A stretch of DNA of 64,000 nt from Listeria welshimeri serovar 6b str. SLCC5334 (GCF_000060285.1 NC_008555.1:1674001-1738000); one strand, 5' to 3'; numbered from the stretch's first letter, positions 24,705-34,449 are shown. The notes: a model not told the origin generated them from the sequence alone. Program-made: numbers and translations.

Positions 24705-25004
24705 ATGGGTCTAATTCCGTTATCCGCGATTATTTTTCTAGGTTTTTTAGCGGTTGTATGTTTATTTGATTTTGTTTTTCGTTGGTACTGGTTTAAATAT
24801 TTCTTGGCAACAATGGGTTTAATAGCAAGTGGGGTTGTTTTTTTCATCAGTTTTTATGGTGGAGGAATGGCCCAAACAGAAATAGCAATTGCCATTTTTA
24901 TTGGGGCTTTCGGTGAATATATCGTTTCCTTAATTATTAGCCTTATACGCTTTATCGTTAAAAAATCAAAGAAACCTAAACAAAAAAAAGTAAAAACAGC
25001 CTAA
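24705..25004 (+). CDS. Small membrane protein of unknown function (99 aa)
   Basis: 99 residues, three membrane helices (~5-23, ~31-52, ~59-86) and a strongly basic C-terminal tail (KKSKKPKQKKVK). Good SD (AAAGGAGA, 9 nt from ATG). Single gene followed by a strong terminator. I recall a Listeria orthologue at the same position (lmo1665 type) without an assigned function. No domain recognised. Confidence 0.8.
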   Translation: MGLIPLSAIIFLGFLAVVCLFDFVFRWYWFKYFLATMGLIASGVVFFISFYGGGMAQTEIAIAIFIGAFGEYIVSLIISLIRFIVKKSKKPKQKKVKTA

Positions 25005-25052
25005 AAAGCTAGCTAAGTAGAGCATGAATTGCTTTAACTTAGCTAGCTTTTT
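25003..25052. terminator. Bidirectional terminator, membrane protein / ldh-like gene
   Basis: AAAAAGCTAGCTAAGT and its complement ACTTAGCTAGCTTTTT, 16-bp arms, loop with a small AGCA/TGCT stem. Confidence 0.93.
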
Positions 25053-25070
25053 TTATATACATTTTCAACT

Positions 25071-25979
25071 TCAAAGTAAATCAAATGCTTTTCGAATAAC
25101 TGCAGCCGAATTGGAAAAGTTTGCTTGTTCTTCTTTTGTTAGTGTTGGTTCTAAAATATCAATAACGCCATTTGCACCAATTATCGCTGGTTGACCAATA
25201 TAAGTATTTGTTTGTTCCGAAAACACTGCTAACGGAAAAACTTGTTTAGCATCACTTAAAAGTGCACCCACAATGTTTGCTGTAGCTGTTGCTATACCAA
25301 AACTTGTCCATCCTTTGCCAGTTAAAATATTCCAGCCACCAAAACGAACTGTATCTTTTAAAGCTGGCAAATCAAGTGTCGTTTCAGTTTTATAATCCGT
25401 AATATGGACACCGCCAATTTTCACAGTAGACCAAGCAACAAATTGTGATTCCCCGTGTTCACCAAGGACATAACCTTCTACACTCTTCGGATTAATATGT
25501 AAAGCTTCTCCAACAACTCTTCTCATTCTTGCAGTATCAAGGGATGTCCCTGTTCCAAATACTCGTGAATGATCAAAACCAGTTATTTTCTGAATTAGCA
25601 TTGTTATTACATCACATGGATTCGTAATATTCACAAAAATCCCTTCAAAGCCTGTTGCTAAAATTTTGGGCACGATTTCAGCCACTGACCGGCTTGTTTC
25701 AACGAGCTCTTCCATACGGTCTTGTCGCAGTAATGTTTCGGGACCAACAGCCATTATTATTACATCTGCCTCTTTAAGCCCTTCCCAATCATTTGCAGTA
25801 ACTGTTGTATGGAAATGTGTCATGGAAGACATATCTCGTAGTTCAAGTGCTTCACTTTCTGCTTTTGCTTCTACTTTATCAATTAAAATAATTTCATCAC
25901 AAATCCCTTGCGTTACAAGAGAAAAAGCCACGTCGCTTCCAACATGACCAGCACCAATTATACCAACTTTTCGTTTCAA
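25071..25979 (-). CDS. L-lactate/L-2-hydroxyisocaproate dehydrogenase family protein
   Basis: 302 residues with the LDH/MDH fold: NAD loop GIIGAGHVGSD (~residues 6-16), NITNPCDV (~117-124) and catalytic GEHGES with His (~170-176). The mobile substrate loop reads AVGPETLLRQDRM; aligned by eye, the catalytic Arg109 is kept, but the position equal to Gln102 of lactate dehydrogenase appears to be Thr. A broader 2-oxoacid preference (hydroxyisocaproate-like) is therefore possible. Last of a ytkD-DUF2584-ldh unit (16-nt gap to the preceding gene). Confidence 0.85.
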   Translation of the reverse strand: MKRKVGIIGAGHVGSDVAFSLVTQGICDEIILIDKVEAKAESEALELRDMSSMTHFHTTVTANDWEGLKEADVIIMAVGPETLLRQDRMEELVETSRSVAEIVPKILATGFEGIFVNITNPCDVITMLIQKITGFDHSRVFGTGTSLDTARMRRVVGEALHINPKSVEGYVLGEHGESQFVAWSTVKIGGVHITDYKTETTLDLPALKDTVRFGGWNILTGKGWTSFGIATATANIVGALLSDAKQVFPLAVFSEQTNTYIGQPAIIGANGVIDILEPTLTKEEQANFSNSAAVIRKAFDLL

Positions 25980-25995
25980 AAAATCCCCTCCAAAA

Positions 25996-26238
25996 TTAGT
26001 TACTTGAATTTAAAGCGATTAATTCATATTTAATAATGGTTTTATTATTTTCCCATACAAGTTTTCGAGGAATTGCTTCTCCAAGTGTTTCGCCTTCTTT
26101 TGTTTTACGAACAGCGATTGGAACATCAATTGGATAAATTCGATATCCTATTTTTTCAAGTTCAAAGAAATTATCCGAAATTCTTTTTTCATTTCCTTTT
26201 GTTACGATCATTGTGTTTACCTCAAGTGGCATACCCAA
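25996..26238 (-). CDS. DUF2584-type protein (80 aa)
   Basis: 80 residues from TTG 26238 (8 nt after GGAGG); an in-frame GTG at 26247 overlaps the SD. Small soluble beta-rich protein beginning MGMPLEVNTMIVTKG, with YRIYPIDVPIAVRKTKEGE in the middle. It matches my memory of DUF2584 proteins found beside ytkD in Bacillales. Function unknown. Lies between ytkD and the dehydrogenase gene. Confidence 0.65.
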   Translation of the reverse strand: MGMPLEVNTMIVTKGNEKRISDNFFELEKIGYRIYPIDVPIAVRKTKEGETLGEAIPRKLVWENNKTIIKYELIALNSSN

Positions 26239-26288
26239 TTTTCTCACCTCCAGTTTCTTTTATCATAGCAGAGTTTACCCTATCTTGA

Positions 26289-26762
26289 CTAGTTTTTACT
26301 GTCCCAAATACGCTCAGCTTGCTTCACAATTTCACTCATTCCAGCATCACGCATAAAAAAACTAAAAGCTGGTTGTAAGATGAATTTACCTAAATCTCCT
26401 TGAAGAATAACTGGCCCCTTAGTCTCTAAATAATCTACCTGCGTTTTTATTGAAAGAACTTTAGCTGTATAAACTCGTTTGGTGAAAGTACGCTCTTTAG
26501 ATTCCACCAAATAATCTGCTACGAAATGAAATTCATCACTTATTGCTCCAGTTTCTTCCAATAATTCTCGTTTTGCGGCATCTAAATTAGTTTCGCCATG
26601 TTCTCCTTTTCCACCAGGGAATTCCAAACCACGGATTTTATGCTCAGTAAACAACCAGCCATCTTTCGTTTTAGGAATAATAAGCACATCATCCGGATGC
26701 TCTTCTTGTGCTTCAAAATATACAGTCACTCTGTTTCCCAATATATCTTTATAAATAAACAA
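26289..26762 (-). CDS. ytkD: Nudix hydrolase YtkD-like (nucleoside triphosphatase)
   Basis: 157 residues, equal to Bacillus YtkD. The Nudix box GGKGEHGETNLDAAKRELLEETGA is complete over two readings: G...GE (~50-56) and REL-EE-TG (~64-72). B. subtilis YtkD hydrolyses oxidised nucleotides such as 8-oxo-dGTP; substrate here is inferred by family. Divergent from yidD, with the promoters in the 73-base gap. Confidence 0.82.
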   Translation of the reverse strand: MFIYKDILGNRVTVYFEAQEEHPDDVLIIPKTKDGWLFTEHKIRGLEFPGGKGEHGETNLDAAKRELLEETGAISDEFHFVADYLVESKERTFTKRVYTAKVLSIKTQVDYLETKGPVILQGDLGKFILQPAFSFFMRDAGMSEIVKQAERIWDSKN

Positions 26763-26835
26763 AATCCCACTTCCTTTTCTTTTTTCAAAAATATGGTAAG
26801 CTGTAATTAAGTTGAAATTTAGAGGATGAATACTA

Positions 26836-27057
26836 ATGAAAAAAATGCTTATCGGAGGAATCCGACTTTATCAAAAATATATTTCGCGTTTCACTCCTGC
26901 AACTTGTCGGTTTTATCCCACTTGTTCTGCTTATGGAATTGAAGCAATAGAAACGCACGGTGCTCTAAAAGGCAGTTATCTCGCAATTAAACGTATTTCT
27001 AAATGTCACCCTTTCCATAAAGGTGGACTAGATTTCGTGCCACCTAAGAAAGAATAA
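26836..27057 (+). CDS. yidD: Membrane protein insertion efficiency factor YidD
   Basis: 73 residues, standard for YidD. The signature [15 protein letters not shown] (~24-38) and [13 protein letters not shown] near the C-terminus are present; the N-terminal part is amphipathic. It assists YidC-dependent membrane insertion at the inner leaflet. SD GAGGATG. Single gene separated from the zinc-binding lipoprotein gene by 90 bases. Confidence 0.93.
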
Positions 27058-27147
27058 GGTATTATCAAATTCGGACTATAAATCGTAATTGCTACGATTA
27101 GCATAGCGTTTAAACAAGAATAATTTCGATTTAGAGGAGTGAATGGA

Positions 27148-28107
27148 TTGAAAAAGAGCTATAAAATTGCATTATCAGCACTATTATCAGTTTTCTTAAT
27201 ACTTACAGGCTGTTCGAACAATAGCGATACAGATAAAACTAAGAATGATAAATTAACCGTTTATACGACCGTTTATCCTTTGCAGTATTTAACAGAACAA
27301 ATTGGTGGTAAATATGTGGACGTCAAAAGTATTTATCCACCCGGCTCAGATGCCCATAGTTTTGAACCAACACAAAAAGATATGATGAAAATAGCTGATA
27401 GCGATTTATTTTTCTATATTGGTCTTGGTATGGAAGGTTTTGTTGATAAAGCAAAAAAAACACTTGCAAATGAGCAAGTTACTTTCGTCCCCACTGCTGA
27501 AAAATTAGATTTACCAAAAGATCCCGATGCAGCTGAAGAGGAAGAGCATGATCACGAAAGCGAAGAAGAACACGAACACGGCGACATCAATCCACACGTG
27601 TGGCTCAATCCTGTTTACATGGAGCAAATGGCTACTATTGTAAAAGATCAATTAATAAAAGAAATACCTGACCAAAAAGAAACCTTTGAAAAAAATTATC
27701 AAGCAGTCGAAGAAAAATTGAAAAAGCTAGATCAAGATTTCCGTAAAGTCACTAGCGAATCAAAACAAAAAGATTTTGTTACTGCACATGCTGCTTATAG
27801 TTACTGGGAAACAGAATATAACTTACATCAAATACCAATTGCTGGCGTGTCAACAAGCGATGAACCTTCACAAAAGAAGCTTAAATCAATTGTTGAAAAA
27901 ATCGAAGCAGAAAAAATCCCATATATCATGCTTGAACAAAATACTAATTCAAAAATAGCGGATGTTATTCAACAAGAAACAAATACAAAAACACTAACAC
28001 TTCATAATCTAGAAACACTAACTAAAAAAGATATGGACCAGAATCGTGATTATCTTTCTATCATGAACGATAACCTGAAAGCTTTAAAAGAAGGTCTTAA
28101 TTATTAA
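27148..28107 (+). CDS. Zinc-binding ABC-type lipoprotein (ZnuA/AdcA family)
   Basis: 319 residues from TTG 27148 (8 nt after GAGGAG). Lipoprotein signal ends LILTGC (Cys ~22). Cluster A-I metal-binding protein with ligand candidates in GSDAHSFEPT, the loop before INPHVWLNP and AHAAYSYW. A His/Glu-rich flexible loop (EEEEHDHESEEEHEHGD, ~130-146) is typical of zinc rather than manganese binders. No cognate permease or ATPase gene lies nearby, so it must work with transporter subunits encoded elsewhere. L. monocytogenes lmo1671 is the remembered orthologue. Confidence 0.85.
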   Translation: MKKSYKIALSALLSVFLILTGCSNNSDTDKTKNDKLTVYTTVYPLQYLTEQIGGKYVDVKSIYPPGSDAHSFEPTQKDMMKIADSDLFFYIGLGMEGFVDKAKKTLANEQVTFVPTAEKLDLPKDPDAAEEEEHDHESEEEHEHGDINPHVWLNPVYMEQMATIVKDQLIKEIPDQKETFEKNYQAVEEKLKKLDQDFRKVTSESKQKDFVTAHAAYSYWETEYNLHQIPIAGVSTSDEPSQKKLKSIVEKIEAEKIPYIMLEQNTNSKIADVIQQETNTKTLTLHNLETLTKKDMDQNRDYLSIMNDNLKALKEGLNY

Positions 28108-28109
28108 AA

Positions 28110-28147
28110 AAAGAAAGGCGCTCTTTTTACTTAGAGTGCCTTTCTTT
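28110..28147. terminator. Bidirectional terminator, zinc lipoprotein gene / menE
   Basis: AAAGAAAGGCGCTCT ... AGAGTGCCTTTCTTT with one wobble; its right half overlaps the menE coding end. Confidence 0.85.
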
Positions 28148-29536
28148 TAATTTATTGCGTTGAATTTTTCCAGATGCTGTTTTTGGTAGCTTATCAACTA
28201 TGACGATTTGTTTAGGAATTTTATAACTAGCTAAGTTGGTTTCGCATATGCCAAATAGTTCAGCTTCTTTAAACACTTCGTCCACAACGACATAAGCGAC
28301 AGGAACACTTCCCCATTTATCATCCGGCTTGCCGACCACTGCTACTTCTTTTACCGCACCATAGCTTGTTATGACATGTTCTATTTCGGTTGGATAAATG
28401 TTCTCTCCTCCCGAAATAATCAAATCAGAACGGCGCTCCAACACAAATAAGAAACCATCATCATCTAGATAACCAATATCTCCCGTTTTAAACCATCCGT
28501 CTGTAAAAGCTGCATTTGTTGCTTCTTCATTGTTTAAATATCCTGGCGTAATCGATGGTCCCTTAAGTAAAATTTCCCCATCATCGGCAATTTTCACTTC
28601 TGCTGGAAATAATGCTTTGCCAGAAGAACCGATTTTGTTTAGAGCATCTTTTGGTGGTAATGTAACGATTTGTGAAGCCGTTTCTGTCATGCCAAACGAC
28701 TGAACTAAAGGAATATCACGCTGCTTGCAAATTTCTAAAACCGTCTTACTCGCTGGTCCTCCGCCAAGCAAAACTGTTCGCACATTTGGATGATAACTTC
28801 CTTCCTTCATTTTTAACAACCGTTCTAACATCGAAGTCACTACAGAAATAGTCGAAACATGTCCGCTTTCTAGCAATTGAGTAATTTTTGCTTCATCAAA
28901 ATGCTCTTCTAAATATACGGGAATTCCGTAAATAATGGAGCGCATCATAATGGATAAACCACTAATATGAAAAATCGGCACGGCACACAGCCAACTGTCT
29001 TTTTCTGTCAATCCTAAATTCAAAACAGAAGATACCGCACTCCACCAATGATTCTCATATGTTTGTATAACACCTTTTGGTTTACCAGTGGTTCCTGATG
29101 TATACATAATGGAAGAAACGCGCGTTAAATCCCAAGTTTCCAGAAGTTCTGGCTTTTCATACTCCGTTTCTTGTAACTCAGTATAACGAATGCCAGTCGT
29201 TATTTTATCTTCCAACGAATCTGCCACAATCACTTCTTTTACTTCTGCATTCATAAGTTGAAACGCAATCTCTTTTTTTGTCAAACGGTTATTAAGAAAT
29301 AAAGTTACCGCCCCAAGTTGTTGCAACGCATGAATGAGTAAAAATGTCATTCGATCATTTTTTCCAAGTAGAGCAATCATTTGGTCTTTTCTAATACCAC
29401 GCGCGAATAGTTTCCCCGCAAGTATTTCTACTGCTTGATTTATTTCTTCAAAAGTTTCTTCTTTTCCTTCAAAAACGAGCGCGGTCTCTTTGGGAGAAAG
29501 CCGCACTCGTTTTTGAAGCCAGTTTGTCATATCCAT
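28127..29536 (-). CDS. menE: o-Succinylbenzoate-CoA ligase
   Basis: 469 residues, ANL adenylating enzyme: P-loop-like SSIMYTSGTTGKPKG (~residues 148-162), GGGPAS, SFGMTETAS (~275-283), TGDIGYLDDDGF (~365) and C-terminal hinge Lys region PKTASGKIQRNKL. Activates OSB to OSB-CoA for menaquinone synthesis. Last gene of menF-menD-menH-menB-menE, 15 nt after menB. ATG 29536 and 29530 both fit the AAGGTG SD. Confidence 0.95.
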   Translation of the reverse strand: MDMTNWLQKRVRLSPKETALVFEGKEETFEEINQAVEILAGKLFARGIRKDQMIALLGKNDRMTFLLIHALQQLGAVTLFLNNRLTKKEIAFQLMNAEVKEVIVADSLEDKITTGIRYTELQETEYEKPELLETWDLTRVSSIMYTSGTTGKPKGVIQTYENHWWSAVSSVLNLGLTEKDSWLCAVPIFHISGLSIMMRSIIYGIPVYLEEHFDEAKITQLLESGHVSTISVVTSMLERLLKMKEGSYHPNVRTVLLGGGPASKTVLEICKQRDIPLVQSFGMTETASQIVTLPPKDALNKIGSSGKALFPAEVKIADDGEILLKGPSITPGYLNNEEATNAAFTDGWFKTGDIGYLDDDGFLFVLERRSDLIISGGENIYPTEIEHVITSYGAVKEVAVVGKPDDKWGSVPVAYVVVDEVFKEAELFGICETNLASYKIPKQIVIVDKLPKTASGKIQRNKLKERHSK

Positions 29537-29551
29537 TTTTACACCTTCAAA

Positions 29552-30370
29552 TCAAGGGAATTTTGGAAATTGGTCAAAGTCTGGATCGCGTTTTTCTTTA
29601 AAGGCATCGCGTCCTTCTTTGGCTTCGTCCGTTGTATAATATAAAAGTGTCGCATCACCAGCTAATTGCTGAATACCTGCTAAACCATCTGTATCGGCGT
29701 TGAAAGCAGCTTTGATGAAACGAAGCGCAGTTGGACTTTTTTGTAACATTTCTTTTGCCCAAGCTACAGTTTCTTTTTCTAAGTCTGCTACTGGAACTAC
29801 TGTATTTATCCAACCCATTTCAAGTGCTTCGTCCGCAGTGTATTGGCGGCACATGAACCATACTTCTTTCGCTTTCTTATGTCCAATAACACGTGCTAAA
29901 TAGCCAGAACCATAACCTGCATCAAAACTACCAACATTCGGTCCAGTTTGTCCGAATTTCGCATTGTCTGCAGCAATCGTTAAGTCACATACTAATTGAA
30001 GAACATTTCCTCCACCGATTGACCAACCAGCAACCATCGCGATAACTGGTTTTGGAATAACGCGAATTAAACGTTGTAAATCAAGGACGTTTAAACGTGG
30101 GATTTGGTCATCGCCAACATAACCACCATGACCGCGCACTTTTTGGTCTCCACCAGAACAGAATGCTTTTTCGCCTTCTCCTGTTAAAATAATAACACCA
30201 AGATTAGAATTATCACGCGCTAAATTAAATGCATCAATCATTTCTGTTACAGTTTTTGGTGTAAATGCATTATGTACTTCTGGACGATTAATGGTAATTT
30301 TCGCAATTCCTTCGTAGCTTTCATATTTTATTTCCTCATATACTTTTTCTGTTTGCCAATCAAAACTCAT
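29552..30370 (-). CDS. menB: 1,4-Dihydroxy-2-naphthoyl-CoA synthase
   Basis: 272 residues, crotonase fold. MenB signature includes [15 protein letters not shown] (~residues 77-91), [19 protein letters not shown] and [19 protein letters not shown]. Closes the second ring to give DHNA-CoA. Its ATG overlaps the menH stop by four bases (ATGA). SD AAGGAGG. Confidence 0.97.
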   Translation of the reverse strand: MSFDWQTEKVYEEIKYESYEGIAKITINRPEVHNAFTPKTVTEMIDAFNLARDNSNLGVIILTGEGEKAFCSGGDQKVRGHGGYVGDDQIPRLNVLDLQRLIRVIPKPVIAMVAGWSIGGGNVLQLVCDLTIAADNAKFGQTGPNVGSFDAGYGSGYLARVIGHKKAKEVWFMCRQYTADEALEMGWINTVVPVADLEKETVAWAKEMLQKSPTALRFIKAAFNADTDGLAGIQQLAGDATLLYYTTDEAKEGRDAFKEKRDPDFDQFPKFP

Positions 30371-31194
30371 TTTTCTTCCTCCTTTAAAATAACTTCCAGC
30401 CAGTTAGTGAGCTGACTTAAAAAAATGTTTGGTTGTTCTAAATAAACAGCGTGTCCAGCATTTTGCACCGTGACATGCGTGTTATTTGGTATAAGTTGTT
30501 GCATCTCCTGCGCGATTTTTTCGAATTTCTCATCTAAAGAACCAGTCATTAGTAGCACAGGAAAAGTAAAATCAGCTAAATGATTCCAGTACGAAGGCTG
30601 CTTTCCAGTCCCCATTCCGCGTAAACTCATAGCTAATCCGTTTGGATTTTGCGCTAATCGTTCCAATCTAATGCGTTTTTTTAGTTCATCAGACAAAACT
30701 TCCTGTGAAGCAAAGAGAGCTAATTTTTCCCAGTAGTCAACAAAAGATCTTATACCCTCTGATTCAAGCATATCAGCCAAACGATTATCTGCTTGAACTC
30801 TGCTTTCCTGAAGATCTTTTTGCGCAAGCCCAGGGGAACTGCTGACTAAAATAAGTCCACGCACCATCTCAGGATGAGCGGATGCAAAAGCTGTTGCCAC
30901 TCGCCCACCCATCGAATAACCAAGCACAAAGCATTGCATGATTTTTAGCTCTTGTAATATCGTTACTAAGTCATCTACTATTCTTTCAATAGAATAACGT
31001 GCTATTTCGTCTGGACTGTCCGTTTTCCCATGCCCGAGTAAATCTGGCGCCACAATACTAAAGTGCTCTTCTAAATGTGTAATACTTTCTTGAAATGTTT
31101 TATTTGAACCAGTAAAACCATGTAACATCAGCAAAACTGCCTTTTCTCCGTTTACAGTATTTGTTACATAATACGTTTGACCATTAACTAACAT
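30367..31194 (-). CDS. menH: SHCHC synthase (alpha/beta hydrolase)
   Basis: 275 residues. Nucleophile elbow GYSMGG (Ser ~102), acidic residue in GSLDEKF (~218) and His in [11 protein letters not shown] (~248) form the triad. The N-terminal [12 protein letters not shown] oxyanion region is typical of MenH. It removes pyruvate from SEPHCHC. Located between menD and menB with overlaps on both sides, which fixes its role better than sequence alone. Confidence 0.92.
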   Translation of the reverse strand: MLVNGQTYYVTNTVNGEKAVLLMLHGFTGSNKTFQESITHLEEHFSIVAPDLLGHGKTDSPDEIARYSIERIVDDLVTILQELKIMQCFVLGYSMGGRVATAFASAHPEMVRGLILVSSSPGLAQKDLQESRVQADNRLADMLESEGIRSFVDYWEKLALFASQEVLSDELKKRIRLERLAQNPNGLAMSLRGMGTGKQPSYWNHLADFTFPVLLMTGSLDEKFEKIAQEMQQLIPNNTHVTVQNAGHAVYLEQPNIFLSQLTNWLEVILKEEEK

Positions 31195-31195
31195 A

Positions 31196-32938
31196 TTAAT
31201 CTAATGCCTTTAAACCGGTCGCAATTTTATCCCAAAGTGCTTGATGGTTTGCTTTATTTTCATGACGGTTTGTTTTCACTTCTATAATATCCAAACCTTT
31301 GTGATAAGTTGCTTTGTCAACTGCTTCTTCTAGTTCATCTACTGATTTTGCTTCGTGATAATCCCCATCATAAAACGCAGCAGCAAATCGGAAATCAAGT
31401 TCAGTTGATGTGCCAAATAAGGACTCAAAATATTTTGGTTCCTTTGCTTGAGGTAAAAATGAGAATATCCCGCCACCGTCATTATTAACGATAATAATGG
31501 TTAGATTCATCTTATATTTTTTCGCCATAAGTAGACCATTCATATCATGATAAAATGATAAATCGCCAATGAGTAGAAACATTGGTTGGAACACAACGCT
31601 CGCACCGAGAGCTGAAGATACAACGCCATCAATACCATTAGCTCCGCGGTTTGCAAGCATTTTTATTTTTTTATCAATTTGGGAAAAATAAGTATCTACA
31701 TCACGAATAGGCATACTATTACCAATAAATAAACCAGCTTTATCAGGTAATAAGCGACGCAATTCCGCAACAATCTTACCTTCTTCTAAAGTCGTCGTAT
31801 TCTCCATTTCTGTCAAAACGATTTCACGCGCAGTTTGATTATATGCCGTCCACCTATTTAACCATGCGGAAATCTTTGTATCATCAGGCATGTTTTTTTG
31901 CATGATATCCAGTAAGAAGCGTTCATCACAGTGAATCATATCTGTCACTGCTTTAATTGGATCTTTCCAAGCAGCCCCAGGGTCCACCACATAAAAACGA
32001 ATATCAGAAAGTTGTTCTAACCAATTTTTAAGTGGTTTAGAAACCGGCATACTACCAAAACGAATGACTACTTCCGGTGTTAAATTATCCCAAATAGCCG
32101 CTTCTTTTAAAAATGCATCATATTGGTCAATCACAACATCATCTTTTGCCCCGTAAGAACGAAGTCCAGAAAGCGGATCAGCTAAAATCGGCCAACCTAG
32201 CTTTTTCGCTAAATCAACCATTGGCTGTTCAATTTCTTTTTTGTCAATGGGACCTACAACGAATACTCCTTTTTTGCCAGTACAATCCGTCACCATTTTT
32301 TGAATAGAACTATCATCTAAAACCTCATGCGTATAATAAATATGTACGTGATGATGTTTTTTTCCAGTAGCTGTATATGGAGAAGGTTCGAGTATTGGTA
32401 CAAGTGGTTCACGCAAAGGAAAATTAAGATGCACTGGACCACGTGGCGTTTTCATTGCGATATCCACCGCGCGACTACCATGCCATTTTGCATAACGAAG
32501 CATTTCATCACTGTTTTCAGGAAGTGCCATATCGGTAAAATCTTTTACATGTGAACCGTATAAATGCAACTGATCCATCGCTTGTGGTGCTCCAACATTT
32601 CGAAGTTCATGCGGCCGATCAGCAGTTAAAATAATCAATGGGATTTGGGATAAATTCGCTTCAGCAATTGCTGGGAAATAGTTTGCCGCTGCTGTCCCAG
32701 AAGTGGAGAGCAGAACAACTGGACGTTTCGAAGCTTTTGCTAAACCTAGTGCAAAAAAACCAGCTGAACGTTCATCCACATCCACATAAATTTTCAAAAT
32801 CGGATGTTCTGCCATCATCAGTGCAAGCGGAGTTGAACGTGAGCCTGGGCTAATGATTGCTTCTTTTACACCGGCTTGTACAAGTTCCTCAATAAAAGCA
32901 GCTAAATAGTCTGTTAGCACTTGTTCATGGTTTGTCAT
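31196..32938 (-). CDS. menD: SEPHCHC synthase (2-oxoglutarate decarboxylase), ThDP-dependent
   Basis: 580 residues. N-terminal Pyr domain with EAIISPGSRSTPLALM (~residues 22-37), and C-terminal PP domain with the ThDP motif GDLSFYHDMNGL ... NNDGGGIF (~435-470). First committed step of the menaquinone branch: isochorismate plus 2-oxoglutarate. ATG 32938 overlaps the menF stop by four bases. Confidence 0.96.
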   Translation of the reverse strand: MTNHEQVLTDYLAAFIEELVQAGVKEAIISPGSRSTPLALMMAEHPILKIYVDVDERSAGFFALGLAKASKRPVVLLSTSGTAAANYFPAIAEANLSQIPLIILTADRPHELRNVGAPQAMDQLHLYGSHVKDFTDMALPENSDEMLRYAKWHGSRAVDIAMKTPRGPVHLNFPLREPLVPILEPSPYTATGKKHHHVHIYYTHEVLDDSSIQKMVTDCTGKKGVFVVGPIDKKEIEQPMVDLAKKLGWPILADPLSGLRSYGAKDDVVIDQYDAFLKEAAIWDNLTPEVVIRFGSMPVSKPLKNWLEQLSDIRFYVVDPGAAWKDPIKAVTDMIHCDERFLLDIMQKNMPDDTKISAWLNRWTAYNQTAREIVLTEMENTTTLEEGKIVAELRRLLPDKAGLFIGNSMPIRDVDTYFSQIDKKIKMLANRGANGIDGVVSSALGASVVFQPMFLLIGDLSFYHDMNGLLMAKKYKMNLTIIIVNNDGGGIFSFLPQAKEPKYFESLFGTSTELDFRFAAAFYDGDYHEAKSVDELEEAVDKATYHKGLDIIEVKTNRHENKANHQALWDKIATGLKALD

Positions 32939-34323
32939 TTCTTTATGCCTCCTAATACGCGTAACATCGGTTGGAATTTAACCGCTGTTTCTTGTAATTC
33001 TTCTTTTGGTACAGAATCACCAACAATTCCGCAACCAGCATAGATTAGCCCTTGTGAATCAACAATTAAACCAGAACGAATCGCAACAGCAAATTCACCA
33101 GTTCCTTTTAAATCAATCCAGCCAATTGGTGCCCCGTAAAATCCACGGTCCATTTCTTCCTTCATCCGAATAATCGCCAGTCCCATTTTTTGCGGTAAAC
33201 CACCAAGTGCTGGTGTCGGATGAAGCGCTTTAACCATTTCAAGGATTGTCACATCCGGATTTTTCTTCGCTGAGATATTCATGTATAGATGTTGAATATC
33301 ACGGTTTTTTAGAAGTACAGGTTGGCTAGATAGCGAAAGCCCTGTTGTAAATGGTTTTAATGTTTCTTCCATCATTTGGACTACATAGGAATGCTCTCGT
33401 AAATTTTTTGCATCTTTTAATAAAGCATTACCAAGTGCTTCATCTGCCTCTTCGGTCGTGCCTCGCTCTGTTGAACCAGCTACACAAGAAGAATGAATGG
33501 TATCTCCGTTTACTGCAATAAGTCTCTCTGGACTAGCGCCAAAAAAGACCCCTGTTCCTTTTTCAATTAGAAAGAAATAACTATTTTCTTGTGTTGCAAG
33601 CATATTTTCTAGAATAATAGCGCTATCTACTTGTCGTTGGAAACGTAGTCCCATTCTTCTGGCTAAAACTACTTTTTTTACATCTTCTGAATGATTAATC
33701 ATATCGATAATTTCACTCGCAGTTTCAAGGAAATGTTCTTTCCCAATCTCTTTGAAATCTGTAAGCAATGCCATTTCAGCTTCATTAACCTCTTGATGAA
33801 TGATTTTTTGCCATTGATTAAAAACAGCATCTAATTTGCTCTCCGTATCATCTGAGTAGACTGACAAATTAACAGTTAAATAACTTTTACCATCTTTATT
33901 TGTTAACATAAATAGCGGTAAATAAAACAAGCCGTCTTTAAAACTTTGCCATTCTTTTTCAGTATCGCGTTCAGGATCAAAGGCAAAACCGCCAAAGTAA
34001 ACTGGTCCTGTTGCATCTATAGTTGCATTTGTTACACTAGTGCGTAGTCTTTTTTCAATTTTCTCTTGCAATCCAAGAAAAGCATCTTTTTTCTTTTCCG
34101 CCAAAAATTGTTTCGTTACGCCAAAACCTGTCATCGTCAGTGTCATTTCTGGATTTTGCCAGAAAAATCGTTCACCTTTAAAAGCCGTGCCAGCCTTTTT
34201 AAATAATTTGACTGGAGACACTAATTCATCTAACTCAGTTACCCAGCTAAATAGAGCCGGTTGATCTTGGCTTGCGCTACGTTTCGCTTGATTAAATAAA
34301 TCAAGAGGCAATTTAGTATTCAT
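32935..34323 (-). CDS. menF: Isochorismate synthase (menaquinone-specific)
   Basis: 462 residues, chorismate-binding enzyme domain at the C-terminal two thirds: SCVAGSTERG (~residues 278-287), HPTPALGGLPQ (~372) and EEMDRGFYGAPIGW (~393-406). Converts chorismate to isochorismate. SD AAAGGAGAG, ATG 34323. First gene of the five-gene men operon, divergent from menA. Confidence 0.95.
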   Translation of the reverse strand: MNTKLPLDLFNQAKRSASQDQPALFSWVTELDELVSPVKLFKKAGTAFKGERFFWQNPEMTLTMTGFGVTKQFLAEKKKDAFLGLQEKIEKRLRTSVTNATIDATGPVYFGGFAFDPERDTEKEWQSFKDGLFYLPLFMLTNKDGKSYLTVNLSVYSDDTESKLDAVFNQWQKIIHQEVNEAEMALLTDFKEIGKEHFLETASEIIDMINHSEDVKKVVLARRMGLRFQRQVDSAIILENMLATQENSYFFLIEKGTGVFFGASPERLIAVNGDTIHSSCVAGSTERGTTEEADEALGNALLKDAKNLREHSYVVQMMEETLKPFTTGLSLSSQPVLLKNRDIQHLYMNISAKKNPDVTILEMVKALHPTPALGGLPQKMGLAIIRMKEEMDRGFYGAPIGWIDLKGTGEFAVAIRSGLIVDSQGLIYAGCGIVGDSVPKEELQETAVKFQPMLRVLGGIKK

Positions 34324-34420
34324 ATGCTTATCTCTCCTTTTACATTCACATCTTCTATTATAACAAATATGGAGTTAAACTGCTTGATTTGCGTTTTTTC
34401 CTCCTTTTCGTTATTAATTA

Positions 34421-34449
34421 TTGACGTACTTACAATATTTCCCTAAAAT
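34421..34449 (+). promoter_or_regulatory. menA promoter
   Basis: TTGACG, 17-nt spacer, TAAAAT. A TATAAT for the divergent menF operon lies at about 34358-34363 on the minus strand, with no good -35. Confidence 0.75.
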
